This document shows positions 16,667 through 26,700 of a stretch of DNA of 64,000 bases, piece after piece (positions within the stretch are counted from its first letter, which is position 1; every line of letters starts with the position of its first letter). Both the position numbers and the translations under genes were made by a program. The DNA is from Phenylobacterium sp. (GTDB lineage Bacteria; Pseudomonadota; Alphaproteobacteria; Caulobacterales; Caulobacteraceae). Below the pieces are notes generated by a model, which was not told the origin of the DNA, did not search any database, and saw only the letters and a program-made list of their open reading frames with translations. Location: positions 62,001 through 126,000 of the forward strand of contig NZ_JAHBYD010000011.1 of assembly GCF_019636135.1 (NCBI RefSeq). Reading direction: 5' to 3'.

Positions 16667-17815
16667 TCACCCACCCCGCTTGAGTGTCTCGCGGGCGATG
16701 ATCACCTGCTGGATCTGGCTGGTGCCCTCGTAGATGCGGAAGATGCGCACGTCGCGGTAGAAGCGTTCGATGCCGTAGTCGGCGATGTAGCCGGCGCCGC
16801 CGAAGATCTGCACCGCGCGGTCGGCCACCCGGCCCACCATCTCGGAGGCGAAGTACTTGGCGGCCGCCGCCTCCATGGTGACGTTCTCGCCGGCGTCGCG
16901 GCGGCGCGCGGTTTCCATCGTGAGCGCCTTGGCGGCCAGCGCCTCGGTCTTGGAGTCGGCGATCATCCCCTGCAGGAGCTGGAACGACGACAGCGGCTGG
17001 CCGAACTGCTTGCGCTCGGACGCATAGGCCACGCAGTCGGCGATCAGGCGCTCGGCCACGCCGATGCAGACCGACGAGATGTGCAGGCGGCCGCGGTCCA
17101 GCACCTGCATGGCCACCTTGAAGCCCTCGCCCTCGCGGCCGATCAGGTTCTCGGCCGGCACGCGCACATTGTCGAAGAACACCTCCGAGACGTGGGCCCC
17201 CTGCTGGCCCATCTTCTTCTCGGACTTGCCGACCGTGAGGCCGGGGCTGTCGCGCTCGACCAGGAAGGCCGAGACCCCGCCGCCGCCGGGCTTCGACGGG
17301 TCGGTGCGGGCCATCACCGTGAAGAGGTGGGCCTTGTTGGCGTTGGTGATGAAGCGCTTGGCGCCGTTCAGGACGTAGTGATCGCCGTCCTTCGCCGCGC
17401 GGGTCTGGACGTTGGCCGAGTCCGAGCCGGCCTCCGGCTCGGTGAGGGCGAAGGAGGTGATGATGTCGCCCGAGGCGATGCCCGGGAGGTACTTCTCCTT
17501 CTGGGCCTCGGTGCCGAACATGCAGAGCGCCTGGCTGCCGATGCCGACGTTGGTGCCGAAGGTCGACCGGAACGCCGGGCTGGTGCGCCCGAGTTCGACA
17601 CCCACCAGGCACTCGTCCTCCATGGAGAGGTCGAGGCCGCCGTATTCCTCGGGGATCGAGAGGCCGAACAGGCCCAGGCCCTTCATCTCCTCGATGACCT
17701 CGTCGGGCATGGCGTCGTCTTCGGCCACCTTGGCCTCGAGGGGCCGCAGGCGCTCGGTCACGAAGCGGCGGACGGTGTCGATCAACTGGTCGCGGGTCTC
17801 GGCGTCGAGCGCCAT
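16667..17815 (-). CDS. acyl-CoA dehydrogenase
   Basis: 382 residues, the usual length of short/medium-chain enzymes. The sequence has FALTEPEAGSDSANVQTRA (flavin- and substrate-binding loop) and the C-terminal RIYEGTSQIQQVIIARE, whose Glu is the typical catalytic base. It is an FAD enzyme that introduces the alpha-beta double bond into acyl-CoA, passing electrons to ETF. The exact chain length or branched substrate cannot be told; the IYEGTSQIQ ending also fits isovaleryl- and butyryl-CoA dehydrogenases. The small secreted-protein gene lies 19 nt upstream in the same direction. Confidence 0.92.
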   Translation of the reverse strand: MALDAETRDQLIDTVRRFVTERLRPLEAKVAEDDAMPDEVIEEMKGLGLFGLSIPEEYGGLDLSMEDECLVGVELGRTSPAFRSTFGTNVGIGSQALCMFGTEAQKEKYLPGIASGDIITSFALTEPEAGSDSANVQTRAAKDGDHYVLNGAKRFITNANKAHLFTVMARTDPSKPGGGGVSAFLVERDSPGLTVGKSEKKMGQQGAHVSEVFFDNVRVPAENLIGREGEGFKVAMQVLDRGRLHISSVCIGVAERLIADCVAYASERKQFGQPLSSFQLLQGMIADSKTEALAAKALTMETARRRDAGENVTMEAAAAKYFASEMVGRVADRAVQIFGGAGYIADYGIERFYRDVRIFRIYEGTSQIQQVIIARETLKRGG

Positions 17816-17834
17816 GCGGTGGAATCCTTGTCGG

Positions 17835-18131
17835 TCAGTGGCAGGTGAAGGTTTCGGGCTTGGGCTTCAGCACGGGCTGGCCCGCCGATTCGAAGCGCTG
17901 GCGCCAGGTCTCGACGCCGATGTTGGGCCGGGTCTCGCAGGACTGCACCGGCTGCTTGTGCTTGCGCTTGGCCCAGGCGGGTACGCCGTCGGCGTCGACG
18001 GCCTCGGCGGAACTCAGCGGCGGCGCCTTGGCGGGGCCGCCCTCGACGGACGGCGGCGGCGGGGCCTTCTCGACCGGCGCGGCGGCGGGCTCGGCCTGGG
18101 CGAGAATGAGCGCGAGGATGAGACTGAGCAC
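17835..18131 (-). CDS. small secreted hypothetical protein
   Basis: 98 residues. A short hydrophobic start (MLSLILALILAQA) looks like a signal peptide, followed by a Pro/Ala-rich linker (EKAPPPPSVEGGPAKAPP). The C-terminal half has two Cys, in QSCETRPN and at the end in ETFTCH, which could form a disulfide in the periplasm. It is not recognised. It is divergent from the thioesterase gene; 107 nt separate the starts. Confidence 0.6.
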   Translation of the reverse strand: MLSLILALILAQAEPAAAPVEKAPPPPSVEGGPAKAPPLSSAEAVDADGVPAWAKRKHKQPVQSCETRPNIGVETWRQRFESAGQPVLKPKPETFTCH

Positions 18132-18238
18132 GATGTCCGGCCTTGCGTGAGGGGCGCCCGATGGGCTGTAAGCGGTCAGGTCAAACTAGTGTTCGAACCT
18201 GCGCCGGGCAAACGGTTCGGCAGGCGACCGGAGGGGAA

Positions 18239-18706
18239 ATGGACGGCGGCGAGGTCCTGGAAAACACCTACGTCTCGAAGCTCATCACGGTGACCGAGGG
18301 CGAGTGGGCCGGCTGGCAGTGCTATCCGGGCGGCGATCCGTTCGAGGACCTGGCCGGCCCGTTCTACTATCGCATCGACGCCGACGGGCAGAAGGTCTGC
18401 GCCTTCCGGGCCGAGCGCAGGCACATGAACGGCGGCCTCTTCATGCACGGCGGCTGCGTGATGACCTTCGCCGACTTCAGCCTGTTCGTGATCGCCCGCG
18501 ACGTGATCGACGGCAGCCGGACGGTGACCGCCACCTTCAACTGCGAGCTGGTGGGCACGGCGCGGATCGGCGATCTGGTCGAATGCCGCGGCGACGTGGT
18601 GAAGGCGGGCCGCAGCATGGTCTTCGTCCGCGGGATCATCAGCGCGCCGGGCGGCCCGGTGGCGGCGTTCTCGTCGGTGCTGAAGAAGACGACGGTCCGC
18701 GGCTAG
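18239..18706 (+). CDS. PaaI/hotdog-fold thioesterase
   Basis: 155 residues. The hotdog motif HMNGGLFMHGGCVMTFADF resembles the PaaI group, where a conserved Asp near this loop polarises water. It probably hydrolyses an acyl-CoA thioester in the cytoplasm. ATG 18239 was chosen because GAGGGG (18231-18236) is placed just upstream; an earlier ATG in frame at 18143 lacks a ribosome binding site. The MBL-fold gene follows 7 nt after the stop. Confidence 0.82.
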   Translation: MDGGEVLENTYVSKLITVTEGEWAGWQCYPGGDPFEDLAGPFYYRIDADGQKVCAFRAERRHMNGGLFMHGGCVMTFADFSLFVIARDVIDGSRTVTATFNCELVGTARIGDLVECRGDVVKAGRSMVFVRGIISAPGGPVAAFSSVLKKTTVRG

Positions 18707-18713
18707 GGCGGCC

Positions 18714-19631
18714 ATGTCGTTCATGGAGCGCCAGGCTGGCCGGTTTCGTCATGCCGCAGGGGCCGGACGGGCCCTCGCCCTCGTCCTGACACTGGCCACG
18801 GCCGCCGGGCCCGCCTGCGCCGGCCCGTTCAAGCCGTGGATCGACGGAACCGACGCCGCCGAGCCCGCCACCCAGACCCAGCGATACGACCGCGACACCT
18901 ATGTGATCCGCCAGTCGCTGCGGACCAATTTCGAAGGCCCGTTCCTGTACCTGCTCTTCGGACGCGACCGGGCGCTGCTGCTCGACACGGGCGCGGGCAA
19001 TGTGAAGATCCGCCCGGCGGTGGAGGCGGTGATCGCCGGATGGCTGAAGGCGCACGGCCGCGCGTCGATCCCGCTGGTGGTGGCCCACAGTCACGGCCAC
19101 GGCGACCACCACCAGGGCGACGCCGAGTTCGCGGACCGCCCCGACACCACCGTGGTCGGCCTGAAGCCGGAGGACGTGGCCGCCTTCTTCGGCATCGCCG
19201 ACTGGCCGAAGCAGATCGCCACGTTCGACCTGGGCGGACGGAAGCTGTCGGTGATCCCGACGCCGGGCCACCATCCGGCGCACATCATGATCTACGACCC
19301 GAAGACCCGGCTGCTGCTGAGCGGCGACACCCTGTACCCGGGTCGGATCTATGTGCCCTCGAACCGCTTCGGTGAGCTGCAGGACAGCCTGGATCGGGTC
19401 GCGGCCTTCGGAGCCACGCACAAGGTCGCCTGGGCGCTGGGCGCCCACATCGAGATGAGCCGCAAGCCCGGCGAGGAGTTCCCGGACAGGCCGCCCCACC
19501 CGGACGAACACCCTCTCGAACTGCCGTTCTCGGCCCTGCTGGAATTGCAGGCGGCGATCCACGGCATGGCCGGCAAGCCGGCGCGCGCCGTGCGCGACGA
19601 CTTCGTGGTCACGCCCATCCTCCCGCGCTGA
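18714..19631 (+). CDS. secreted metallo-beta-lactamase-fold hydrolase
   Basis: 305 residues. An N-terminal signal peptide ends near GPACAGPF. The zinc site is HSHGHGDH (metal ligands H-x-H-x-D-H) followed downstream by TPGHHPAH and LLSGDTLYPG. This is a binuclear metal hydrolase placed in the periplasm. The substrate is unknown; beta-lactamase activity would need testing, as most members of this fold act on other esters or thioesters. It begins 7 nt after the thioesterase gene and is probably cotranscribed. Confidence 0.85.
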   Translation: MSFMERQAGRFRHAAGAGRALALVLTLATAAGPACAGPFKPWIDGTDAAEPATQTQRYDRDTYVIRQSLRTNFEGPFLYLLFGRDRALLLDTGAGNVKIRPAVEAVIAGWLKAHGRASIPLVVAHSHGHGDHHQGDAEFADRPDTTVVGLKPEDVAAFFGIADWPKQIATFDLGGRKLSVIPTPGHHPAHIMIYDPKTRLLLSGDTLYPGRIYVPSNRFGELQDSLDRVAAFGATHKVAWALGAHIEMSRKPGEEFPDRPPHPDEHPLELPFSALLELQAAIHGMAGKPARAVRDDFVVTPILPR

Positions 19632-19836
19632 AGCGGGCGAGCGCGGGAATGCGCGCATCGCTCGACGGGAGAATCCGGTCGCGGGAGCTCCACGCGGCGA
19701 TCATAGTGCCTGCGGCGCCACCTGGGGGTCGGCGGGGCAGGACGGGCGCGGCCGCTTGGGGGCGCGGCGCCCGCCAGGCGCCGTGGGGGTTCCGGGCGCG
19801 GTTTCGCGAGGTCCGCCATAGCTTCTGTCCGAGGAC

Positions 19837-22800
19837 ATGCCCGTGCCCGCGACCAACAGCACCTACCAGAACTTCGCCGTTCGCCCCGGGACGGTGCTGA
19901 TCACGCTGGATTCCGGCGCGGACATCGCGGCCCTGAAGGTGGCGCTGGGCGGGCTTGCGGTCGTGGCCGGCCCCGGCAATGGCGCGGCCTCGTCGGCGTT
20001 CCTGCGGCTCACGATCGGCGCGAGCACGGGGCTCGAAGACGCGATCCGGCAGATCTCGCAGTTGCCCGGCGTGAAGACCGCGCAGCCGGACTATGTGCTC
20101 ACGACCTTCGACGACGGCGATGATGACGGCGGTGACGATCCCGGCGACGGCGATCCCGGCGATGGCGCCGGCGACCCGGACCCCGGCGTGGGCGGCGACC
20201 TGGCGCCGGTCGGCGGCGGCCTCGACAAAGGCGTCCTGACCGGCCCGTCGGGCGGCGAAGACCGCACGATCCTGGACCCGCCGACCCCGGAGATCGCCGG
20301 CCAGGACATCTCGAACGACCCGTTGTTCACCGGCGGCCAGCAATGGGGCATGTACGGCGACACCACCGCCAAGGCGAACGTCTACGGCAGCCAGGCCGGC
20401 GAAGCCTGGACGGCGGGCTACACCGGCTCCAGCAAGGTGGCCGTCGGCCTCGTCGACACCGGCCTCGACTACACCCATCCCGACCTCTACCTGAACGTCT
20501 GGCTGAACCCGGGCGAGATCCCGCTGGCGTTCCGGGCTTCCCTGGTCGACGTCGACGGCGACGGCCATATCGGCTTCCGCGACCTGAACGCCGCGGCCAA
20601 CGCCAGCTTCGTCACAGACGTCAACGGCAACGGCCGGATCGACGCCGGCGACCTCCTGAACGACCCCCGGTGGGAGAACGGGATCGACGAGGACGGCAAC
20701 GGCTACACCGACGACCTGATCGGCTGGGACTTCCTCAACAACGACAACGACCCGATGGACGACGTGGGCCACGGCACCCACGTGGGCGGGATCATCGCGG
20801 CGCAGGGCGGCAACGGCGTGGGCGGCGCGGGGGTCACCTGGTCGACGCAGGTGATCGTGACCAAGTTCCTGGGCCCCGACGGCGGCTACACGTCGGATGC
20901 GATCCGGGCGCTGGACTACATCACCGCGCTCAGCGCCGCGCCCGGCGGCAACGCCATCGTCGCCACCAACAATAGCTGGGGCGGCGGCGGGGCCTCGCCG
21001 CTGCTCGCCGCGGCCATCGGTCGGAGCGCGCAGGCGGACCTGCTGTTCATCGCGGCGGCCGGCAACGGCGGCGACGACCAGGTGGGCGACAACAACAACG
21101 CCGTCCCGAACTACCCCTCCAACTACGACACCGTGGCCGTGGCCGGCTATGACGCCGTGATCGCGGTCGCGTCGCTGACCTCGACGGGCGCGCTGTCCAG
21201 CTTCTCGAACTACGGCGCGACCACGGTCGACCTCGGCGCGCCCGGCAGCAACATCAACTCGACGGTTCCCGGCGGGGGCTACGGCTCGAAGAGCGGCACC
21301 TCGATGGCGACGCCCTTCGTCACCGGCGCGGTGGCCATGTATGCGGCGCTCAATCCCGGCGCGAGCGCGGCGCAGATCCGCGCCGATCTCCTGGCCGCGA
21401 CGACGGCGACCTCGTCGCTGGCGGGCAAGACGGTGACGGGCGGCCGGCTCGACGTCTCGGCCCTGATCTACAGCATCTCGCCGGGCGGTGTCTCGGTGGT
21501 CGGCACCACCGCGAACGACACCTTCTCGCTGACCGCGGCGCCCGCGGGCCTGTCGAAGGCGAGCGTGTTCAACGACACCATCTCGGGCGGCGCGGGCAAC
21601 GACAAGCTGGACGGCGGCCCCGGCGCCGACCGCCTCATCGGCGGCCCGGGCAACGACACCTATACGGCCGACGCGTTCGACACGATCGTGGAGGGCGCGA
21701 ACGAAGGCGTCGACCTGGTCAACAGCGCCGGCAGCTACACCCTGGGCGCCAACCTCGAGAAGCTGACCCTGACCGGGGCGGCGGCGGTCAACGGCACGGG
21801 CAACGAGCTCGACAACACCATCACCGGCAACACGGCCGCCAACGTGCTGAACGGCATGGCCGGGAACGACACCCTGAACGGGGGCGGCGGCGCCGACACG
21901 CTGATCGGCGGCCAGGGCAACGACAAGCTGATCGGCGGAATCGGCGCGGATCGCATGGAAGGCGGCCCCGGCGACGACAGCTATGACGTCGACGACGTCG
22001 ACGACGTCGTGGTCGAGGGCCTGAACGAGGGCAACGACCTCGTCACCAGCGCGATCAGCTACGCCCTGGGCGCCAATCTGGAGCGCCTGACGCTCTCCGG
22101 GACCGCGGCGATCAACGGGACCGGCAACGGCCTCGCCAACATCCTGACCGGCAACGCCGCCGACAACGTCCTGGACGGCGGCCTGGGCGACGACACGATC
22201 AACGGCGGCGACGGCGCCGATACGCTGCTGGGCGGCGAGGGCAATGACAAGCTGACGGGCGGGACCGGCGCCGACCGCATGGAAGGCGGCCCGGGCGACG
22301 ACACCTACTACGTCGACGATCCGGGCGACGTGGTGGTCGAGGCGGCCGACCAGGGGAACGACCTCGTCAGCAGCACAGCGGCGAGCTTCACCCTGGGCGA
22401 CAACATCGAACGCCTGACCCTGACCGGCACGGCCAACATCAACGGGACCGGCAACGCCCTCGACAACACGCTCACCGGCAACGCGGCCAACAACGTGCTG
22501 GACGGCGGCGACGGGGCCGACACGATCAACGGCGGCGCGGGGAACGACACGCTGTACGGCGGGGCGGGCGCCGACAAGCTGACGGGCGGGGCCGGCGCCG
22601 ACCGCATGGAAGGCGGCCTGGGCGACGACACCTACTACGTCGACGACGTGGGCGACGTGGTGATCGAGGCCCCGAACGCCGGCAACGACCTGGTGTCGAG
22701 CAGCGTCACCTTCACCCTGGGCGCCAACATCGAGAAGCTGACGCTCACCGGGACGGCGGCGGTGGACGGAACCGGCAATGCGCTCGGCAACACGATCAAG

Positions 22801-23145
22801 GGCAACGGCGCGGCGAACCGGCTCTTCGGCATGGACGGCAACGACACGCTGAGCGGCGGAGCCGGCGCGGACACGCTGAACGGCGGGGCGGGCGTGGACA
22901 AGCTGACCGGCGGCGCGGACCTCGACCGGTTCGTGTTCCAGAAGGGTCAGGCGGCCGGCGACACGATCACCGACTTCACCGCGGGCGAGAAGCTGGAGCT
23001 GCACGGCTGGGGCGCGGGCTCGACCATCGCCAGGGTCGGCTCCACGACCAGTTGGCTCATCACCGACGGCGTGAGCGGGGCCACCGAGACGATCATCCTG
23101 TCGAACAAGTACGCCCTCGTCGCGGGCGACTGGATCTTCACCTAG
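19837..23145 (+). CDS. subtilisin-family (S8) protease with C-terminal RTX repeats
   Basis: 1102 residues. Residues 1-85 look like an inhibitor-type propeptide ([17 protein letters not shown]), followed by an acidic Gly/Asp/Pro linker to about 130. The S8 domain follows, with the triad Asp 207 ([11 protein letters not shown]), His 312 (GHGTHVGG) and Ser 489 (GTSMATP). Between Asp and His lie three Ca-loop-like motifs ([32 protein letters not shown]). From about residue 575 to 1030, RTX nonapeptides (GGxGxD) are arranged in four modules of about 107-110 residues, and the C-terminus resembles an RTX secretion signal. There is no N-terminal signal peptide, so type I secretion is likely; no T1SS genes are nearby. 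GAGG precedes ATG 19837. Confidence 0.93.
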   Translation: MPVPATNSTYQNFAVRPGTVLITLDSGADIAALKVALGGLAVVAGPGNGAASSAFLRLTIGASTGLEDAIRQISQLPGVKTAQPDYVLTTFDDGDDDGGDDPGDGDPGDGAGDPDPGVGGDLAPVGGGLDKGVLTGPSGGEDRTILDPPTPEIAGQDISNDPLFTGGQQWGMYGDTTAKANVYGSQAGEAWTAGYTGSSKVAVGLVDTGLDYTHPDLYLNVWLNPGEIPLAFRASLVDVDGDGHIGFRDLNAAANASFVTDVNGNGRIDAGDLLNDPRWENGIDEDGNGYTDDLIGWDFLNNDNDPMDDVGHGTHVGGIIAAQGGNGVGGAGVTWSTQVIVTKFLGPDGGYTSDAIRALDYITALSAAPGGNAIVATNNSWGGGGASPLLAAAIGRSAQADLLFIAAAGNGGDDQVGDNNNAVPNYPSNYDTVAVAGYDAVIAVASLTSTGALSSFSNYGATTVDLGAPGSNINSTVPGGGYGSKSGTSMATPFVTGAVAMYAALNPGASAAQIRADLLAATTATSSLAGKTVTGGRLDVSALIYSISPGGVSVVGTTANDTFSLTAAPAGLSKASVFNDTISGGAGNDKLDGGPGADRLIGGPGNDTYTADAFDTIVEGANEGVDLVNSAGSYTLGANLEKLTLTGAAAVNGTGNELDNTITGNTAANVLNGMAGNDTLNGGGGADTLIGGQGNDKLIGGIGADRMEGGPGDDSYDVDDVDDVVVEGLNEGNDLVTSAISYALGANLERLTLSGTAAINGTGNGLANILTGNAADNVLDGGLGDDTINGGDGADTLLGGEGNDKLTGGTGADRMEGGPGDDTYYVDDPGDVVVEAADQGNDLVSSTAASFTLGDNIERLTLTGTANINGTGNALDNTLTGNAANNVLDGGDGADTINGGAGNDTLYGGAGADKLTGGAGADRMEGGLGDDTYYVDDVGDVVIEAPNAGNDLVSSSVTFTLGANIEKLTLTGTAAVDGTGNALGNTIKGNGAANRLFGMDGNDTLSGGAGADTLNGGAGVDKLTGGADLDRFVFQKGQAAGDTITDFTAGEKLELHGWGAGSTIARVGSTTSWLITDGVSGATETIILSNKYALVAGDWIFT
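21577..22950 (+). repeat. tandem RTX-coding modules within the S8 protease gene
   Basis: Four copies of a unit of roughly 321-330 nt. Each encodes GGxGxD repeats, then an ADR(M/L)xGGxGDD(T/S)Y strand, then a (V/I)EGxNEGxDLV segment and an L(E/D)xLTLTG segment. The ADR motif recurs at about 21625, 21949, 22270 and 22600. The later copies are the most alike, as expected if the array grew by unequal exchange. Confidence 0.85.
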
Positions 23146-23162
23146 AGCAGATCGCCGGAGCG

Positions 23163-23981
23163 TCAGTCGGCCACCTTCCAGACGCCGTCGACGCGGACGG
23201 TGCTGGCGTACTCCTTCGGCCCGAGGAAGATCACCGCGGTCTGCTCGCGGACGACCACGCGCCGGGCCGCCTTCAGCCGGGCGACCATCTTGGGCAGCTC
23301 GCGCCTGATCATGGGCGCGGCCTCGGGGGGCAGGTCCTTGAGCCGCGCCGCGCCCGCCTCCGTCGACAGCGCCATGGCCGCGGCCATGTCGCCGCGGATC
23401 ATCGCCTCGGCGCGGGCCAGCACGACGCCGGTGGGCTCGGCGGTCGCCGCGGCCGAACCCTTGATGTCGGCGACCACCGGGTCGCGGAAGAGGGGCGCGC
23501 TGAAGCGGGCCGCGAGCCGTTCGCTGGCCTCGGGGTTCAGTTCGCCGCTGATGCGCGTGGCGGAGACGTCGAGCGTCTTCCAGAGGCCTTCCGAATTGCT
23601 GATCGTCAGGGTGGCCAGCGAATAGCCGGGCTCCGGCGCAGCCAGCACCGTCACCACGACGGCGGTGCGGTCGTCGGGATCGAACTCGATGAGAACGCCC
23701 TTCACCTCGCCCCGCCTCGCCATGTGCCAGATCGGCGGGAAGGACTGGCCGTAGAGCGCCGAGGGCGGGACTTCGCGGTCGGTGAGCGCCACGCGGACCT
23801 CGCGCGCGCTGTCCAGCAGGCCCTCGGCGTTGTCGCGCTCAAGGGCCGTGGCGTGCCTGAAGGCGACGTCGGCGTCGTCGTCCCTGTAAGCCCCGGAGGA
23901 CGAGCCCGGGTCGATGGCGAGCGCCGGGGCGGCGACGAGCGCCAGCCCCGAGGCGAGAACCAGGCGGCGGTCGGGGGTCAT
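23163..23981 (-). CDS. exported protein of unknown function
   Basis: 272 residues. MTPDRRLVLASGLALVAAPALA is a signal peptide. The mature protein starts with a polar linker, and its central part (KGVLIEFDPDDRTAVVVTVL and the following strands) suggests a beta-sheet domain; a second domain near the C-terminus ends VFLGPKEY...RVDGVWKVAD, recalling DUF4864-like proteins. ATG 23981 was preferred because GGGAG lies 6 nt upstream; ATG 23987 is too close to it. It is convergent with the S8 protease gene and 14 nt downstream of the nucleoside transporter gene, with which it is probably cotranscribed. Confidence 0.6.
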   Translation of the reverse strand: MTPDRRLVLASGLALVAAPALAIDPGSSSGAYRDDDADVAFRHATALERDNAEGLLDSAREVRVALTDREVPPSALYGQSFPPIWHMARRGEVKGVLIEFDPDDRTAVVVTVLAAPEPGYSLATLTISNSEGLWKTLDVSATRISGELNPEASERLAARFSAPLFRDPVVADIKGSAAATAEPTGVVLARAEAMIRGDMAAAMALSTEAGAARLKDLPPEAAPMIRRELPKMVARLKAARRVVVREQTAVIFLGPKEYASTVRVDGVWKVAD

Positions 23982-23995
23982 GGACATCTCCCTTG

Positions 23996-25285
23996 CTAGG
24001 GGGCGAGCTGGCCGGCGGGCAGCAGGCCCACGATGGAGGCCGTGAGGCAGGTGGCGAGGAAGCCGGCCATCATCGCCTTCCAGACCATGCCGACGATCTC
24101 GTTGCGCCGCTCGGGCGCCAGGACCGAGAAGCCGGCGAGGTTGATGCCCACGGAGGCCACGTTGGCGAAGCCGCACAGGGCATAGGTCATCAGGATGCGG
24201 GAGCGCGGGTCCATCGCGTCGATGGGAATGCCGCCCATGGTGATGAAGGCGGTGAACTCGGTCAGCACCAGCTTCACGCCCAGCAGCGAGCCAGCGACCG
24301 GCGCGTCGTGCCACGGCACGCCGATGGCCCAGGCGAGCGGCGCGAAGATGACGCCGAGGCCGGCCTCGACCGAGAGCCTGTAGCCCACGAGGTCGCCGAC
24401 CGAGCCCAGGATCTTGTTGAGCATGGCCACGAGCGCCACGAACACGATCAGGGTCGCGCCCACGTTCATGACGATCTGCAGGCCGTCGGTGGTGCCCTTG
24501 ATCAGGGCGTCGATGGAGCTGTCGTACTTCTTGGCGGCCAGCGGATCGTAGGTCTGCGCCGCCTCGATGGCCGCGTCGCGCGGCACGATGATGCGGGCGA
24601 GCAGCACGCCGGCCGGGGCCGAGACGATCGAGGCGGTCAGCACATGGGCGGCGGCGCCCGGCAGCACGTCCTTCAGGATCGTCGCGTAGGCCACCATGGT
24701 CGAGCCCGAGACGCAGGCCATGCCGACGGTGATCAGCATGAACAGCTCGGAGCGCGAGAGGCTGGGCAGGTAGCTGCGGATGAAGATCGGGCCTTCCACC
24801 TGGCCCATGAAGACGGTGGCGGCGGTGGCCAGCGCCGGCGGCCCGCGCAGGCCCATGGTCCGCTCGAAGACCACCCCGAAGCCCTGGGTGATCCAGACGA
24901 GGATCTTCCAGTGCCAGAGCAGCGCCGCCAGCGCGCAGACCACCAGGATCACCGGCAGCACCCGGAAGGCGAAGACGAACAGCGAGCCGGGGTCGGTCAG
25001 CGCATAGGGCTGGTTCGGCGTCCCGGCCAGGAAGCCGAAGACGAAGGCGACGCCGGCCTGGGTCGAGGTGGCCAGACCATCGACCGCGACGCCGACGCCT
25101 TCCAGGCCGGCCCGCAGCGCCGGCAGGCCGAACAGCGCCAGGACGAGCAGGCCCTGCGCGACCATCACGCCGATGGCGAGCTTCCAGGGAAAGCGGCCCC
25201 GGTTCTCCGAGGCCGCCCAGCAGATCGCCAGGATGGCGGCGACGCCGACCAGGCTCTGGGCGTTCTCCAGACCGAAACCGAACAT
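23996..25285 (-). CDS. concentrative nucleoside transporter (CNT/NupC family)
   Basis: 429 residues with about ten hydrophobic segments. It shows GQVEGPIFIRSYLPSLSRSE and GMACVSGSTMVAYATILKD, matching the conserved G-Q-x-E-A/G-P and S-G-x-x core of CNT proteins, and ALCGFANVASVGI near the C-terminus. It takes up nucleosides with protons or sodium. It belongs to the nucleoside-permease NupC group, but the substrate preference is unresolved. It is divergent from the ABC exporter, with a 272-nt gap in between that shows no clear site apart from a CGGCGG/CCGCCG hairpin. Confidence 0.9.
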   Translation of the reverse strand: MFGFGLENAQSLVGVAAILAICWAASENRGRFPWKLAIGVMVAQGLLVLALFGLPALRAGLEGVGVAVDGLATSTQAGVAFVFGFLAGTPNQPYALTDPGSLFVFAFRVLPVILVVCALAALLWHWKILVWITQGFGVVFERTMGLRGPPALATAATVFMGQVEGPIFIRSYLPSLSRSELFMLITVGMACVSGSTMVAYATILKDVLPGAAAHVLTASIVSAPAGVLLARIIVPRDAAIEAAQTYDPLAAKKYDSSIDALIKGTTDGLQIVMNVGATLIVFVALVAMLNKILGSVGDLVGYRLSVEAGLGVIFAPLAWAIGVPWHDAPVAGSLLGVKLVLTEFTAFITMGGIPIDAMDPRSRILMTYALCGFANVASVGINLAGFSVLAPERRNEIVGMVWKAMMAGFLATCLTASIVGLLPAGQLAP

Positions 25286-25557
25286 GCATCCCCCGATGCG
25301 CCGCCGAGTCAGCGGCCTGAGCCAAGCAATGCACGCCGAAAGCGGATCGAGCGCAAGCGCGGGGGCGCCGGGCGGCCGGCCGCACGTTACGAAGGTTTAA
25401 TCGGCGGCGCCGCATCCGCCGAAATCGTCTCGCGCCTCTTAGGGTCGAGCGCGTCTTGCAGGCGGCGATCCGGACCACGCCTTACGGCGATTTAACTGGC
25501 TCCCGGGTCCCCACGCCACGACACCCCCGCGCTCGAAGGTGAGGGCGGCTCGTCACG

Positions 25558-26700
25558 ATGTCTCTGGCGCTGGCAACACTGCTGTACGAATGGCGGCGCT
25601 ACACCGCCGCCATCGTCGCGCTCGCCTTCTCGGGCCTGCTGATCCTGGCCCAGGTCGGGATGTTCACCGGCATCGTGAAGGGCGTCACCGCCACCATCGA
25701 CCGCAGCCGCGCCGACATCATGATCCTGCCGGCGAAGATGGAGAGCCTGATCAACGGCGGCGGCGGCGCCCTGCCCGCGCGCCTCCAGCCGCAGATCTAC
25801 CTGAACCCCGAGGTCGTCGAGGTCGCCGCCTGGGACAACGACGGCGGCCGCTGGGTGAACCAGCCGAAGGACGGCAAGAAGGCCGTCACCACCTACGTCA
25901 ACGTCAACATGGTCGACACGCGGCCCGGCGCCGTCGCGCTGCCGGTGGACTATCCCGAGGCGACGCGGGTGGCGCTGCTCGAGCCCTATGCGGTGGCCAT
26001 CGACGAGAGCCAGCTCGCGCGGCTCGGCGTGAAGCTGGGCGACTCCGCGACGCTGAACGGCAAGACGGTGCGCGTCCGCGCCATCCTCCACGGCTATCCC
26101 GACATCAACAACGCCTCGGTCACGGTCAGCCGCGACACGCTGCGGCTGCTCGGCATGCTGACCAAGAACGGCAAGACCGGCCCGCTGATGGTGCGCATCC
26201 AGGACCCGGCCCGCGCCGTGGCCGTCCGCGACCAGCTCAACAGGACCGCCAAGGGCGCCTACCGCGCCTGGACCCGTCAGGAGCTCGCCGACGCCAACGA
26301 GGGCGCGATCATGCAGGAGCAGATCATCGGCATGTTCGTGGGCTTCTCGGTCTTCCTCGCCTTCCTGATCGGCGTGGGCATCACCAGCCAGACCCTGCGC
26401 GGCGCGATCCTGAGCTCGATCAAGGAGTTCGCCTCGCTGCGCGCGCTGGGCGTCGGCATGGGCTCGCTCAGGATCATCGTCATGGAGCTCTCGTGGTGGG
26501 TGGGCCTGGTGGGCCTGGGCGCCACGGCGCTCTTCACCTTCGGCGTCTACCTGCTGGCCACCAACAACGGGGTGCCGATGGGCTTCCCGATGTCGTGGAT
26601 CGTCGGCGTCTCCATCCTCCTGCTCGTCATCTCGGCCGCCTCGGGCCTCCTGGCCCTGGGCGTGCTGAAGAAGAGCCAACCCGCGGACCTGCTGAGATGA
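25558..26700 (+). CDS. ABC transporter permease, DevC/FtsX-like
   Basis: 380 residues: an N-terminal membrane helix (about 17-38), a large periplasmic domain (about 40-260), then three more helices. This four-helix arrangement is that of FtsX/MacB-type permeases, and the N-terminal MSLALATLLYEWRRYTA followed by RADIMILPAK resembles DevC. It should form an exporter with the next two genes. The stop overlaps the ATPase gene start by 4 nt. The order permease-ATPase-fusion protein is a variant of the devBCA set. Confidence 0.88.
   Translation: MSLALATLLYEWRRYTAAIVALAFSGLLILAQVGMFTGIVKGVTATIDRSRADIMILPAKMESLINGGGGALPARLQPQIYLNPEVVEVAAWDNDGGRWVNQPKDGKKAVTTYVNVNMVDTRPGAVALPVDYPEATRVALLEPYAVAIDESQLARLGVKLGDSATLNGKTVRVRAILHGYPDINNASVTVSRDTLRLLGMLTKNGKTGPLMVRIQDPARAVAVRDQLNRTAKGAYRAWTRQELADANEGAIMQEQIIGMFVGFSVFLAFLIGVGITSQTLRGAILSSIKEFASLRALGVGMGSLRIIVMELSWWVGLVGLGATALFTFGVYLLATNNGVPMGFPMSWIVGVSILLLVISAASGLLALGVLKKSQPADLLR

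Noticed and set aside
21577..22950. Regular repeats that could suggest a CRISPR array
   Set aside because: The repeat is in frame and encodes RTX nonapeptides; there are no unique spacers of constant length.
19609..23004. Very long open frame on the strand opposite the RTX protease gene
   Set aside because: It is a by-product of repeated GGC/GAC codons. The plus-strand frame has a protease triad and RTX motifs; the opposite product has none and no ribosome binding site.
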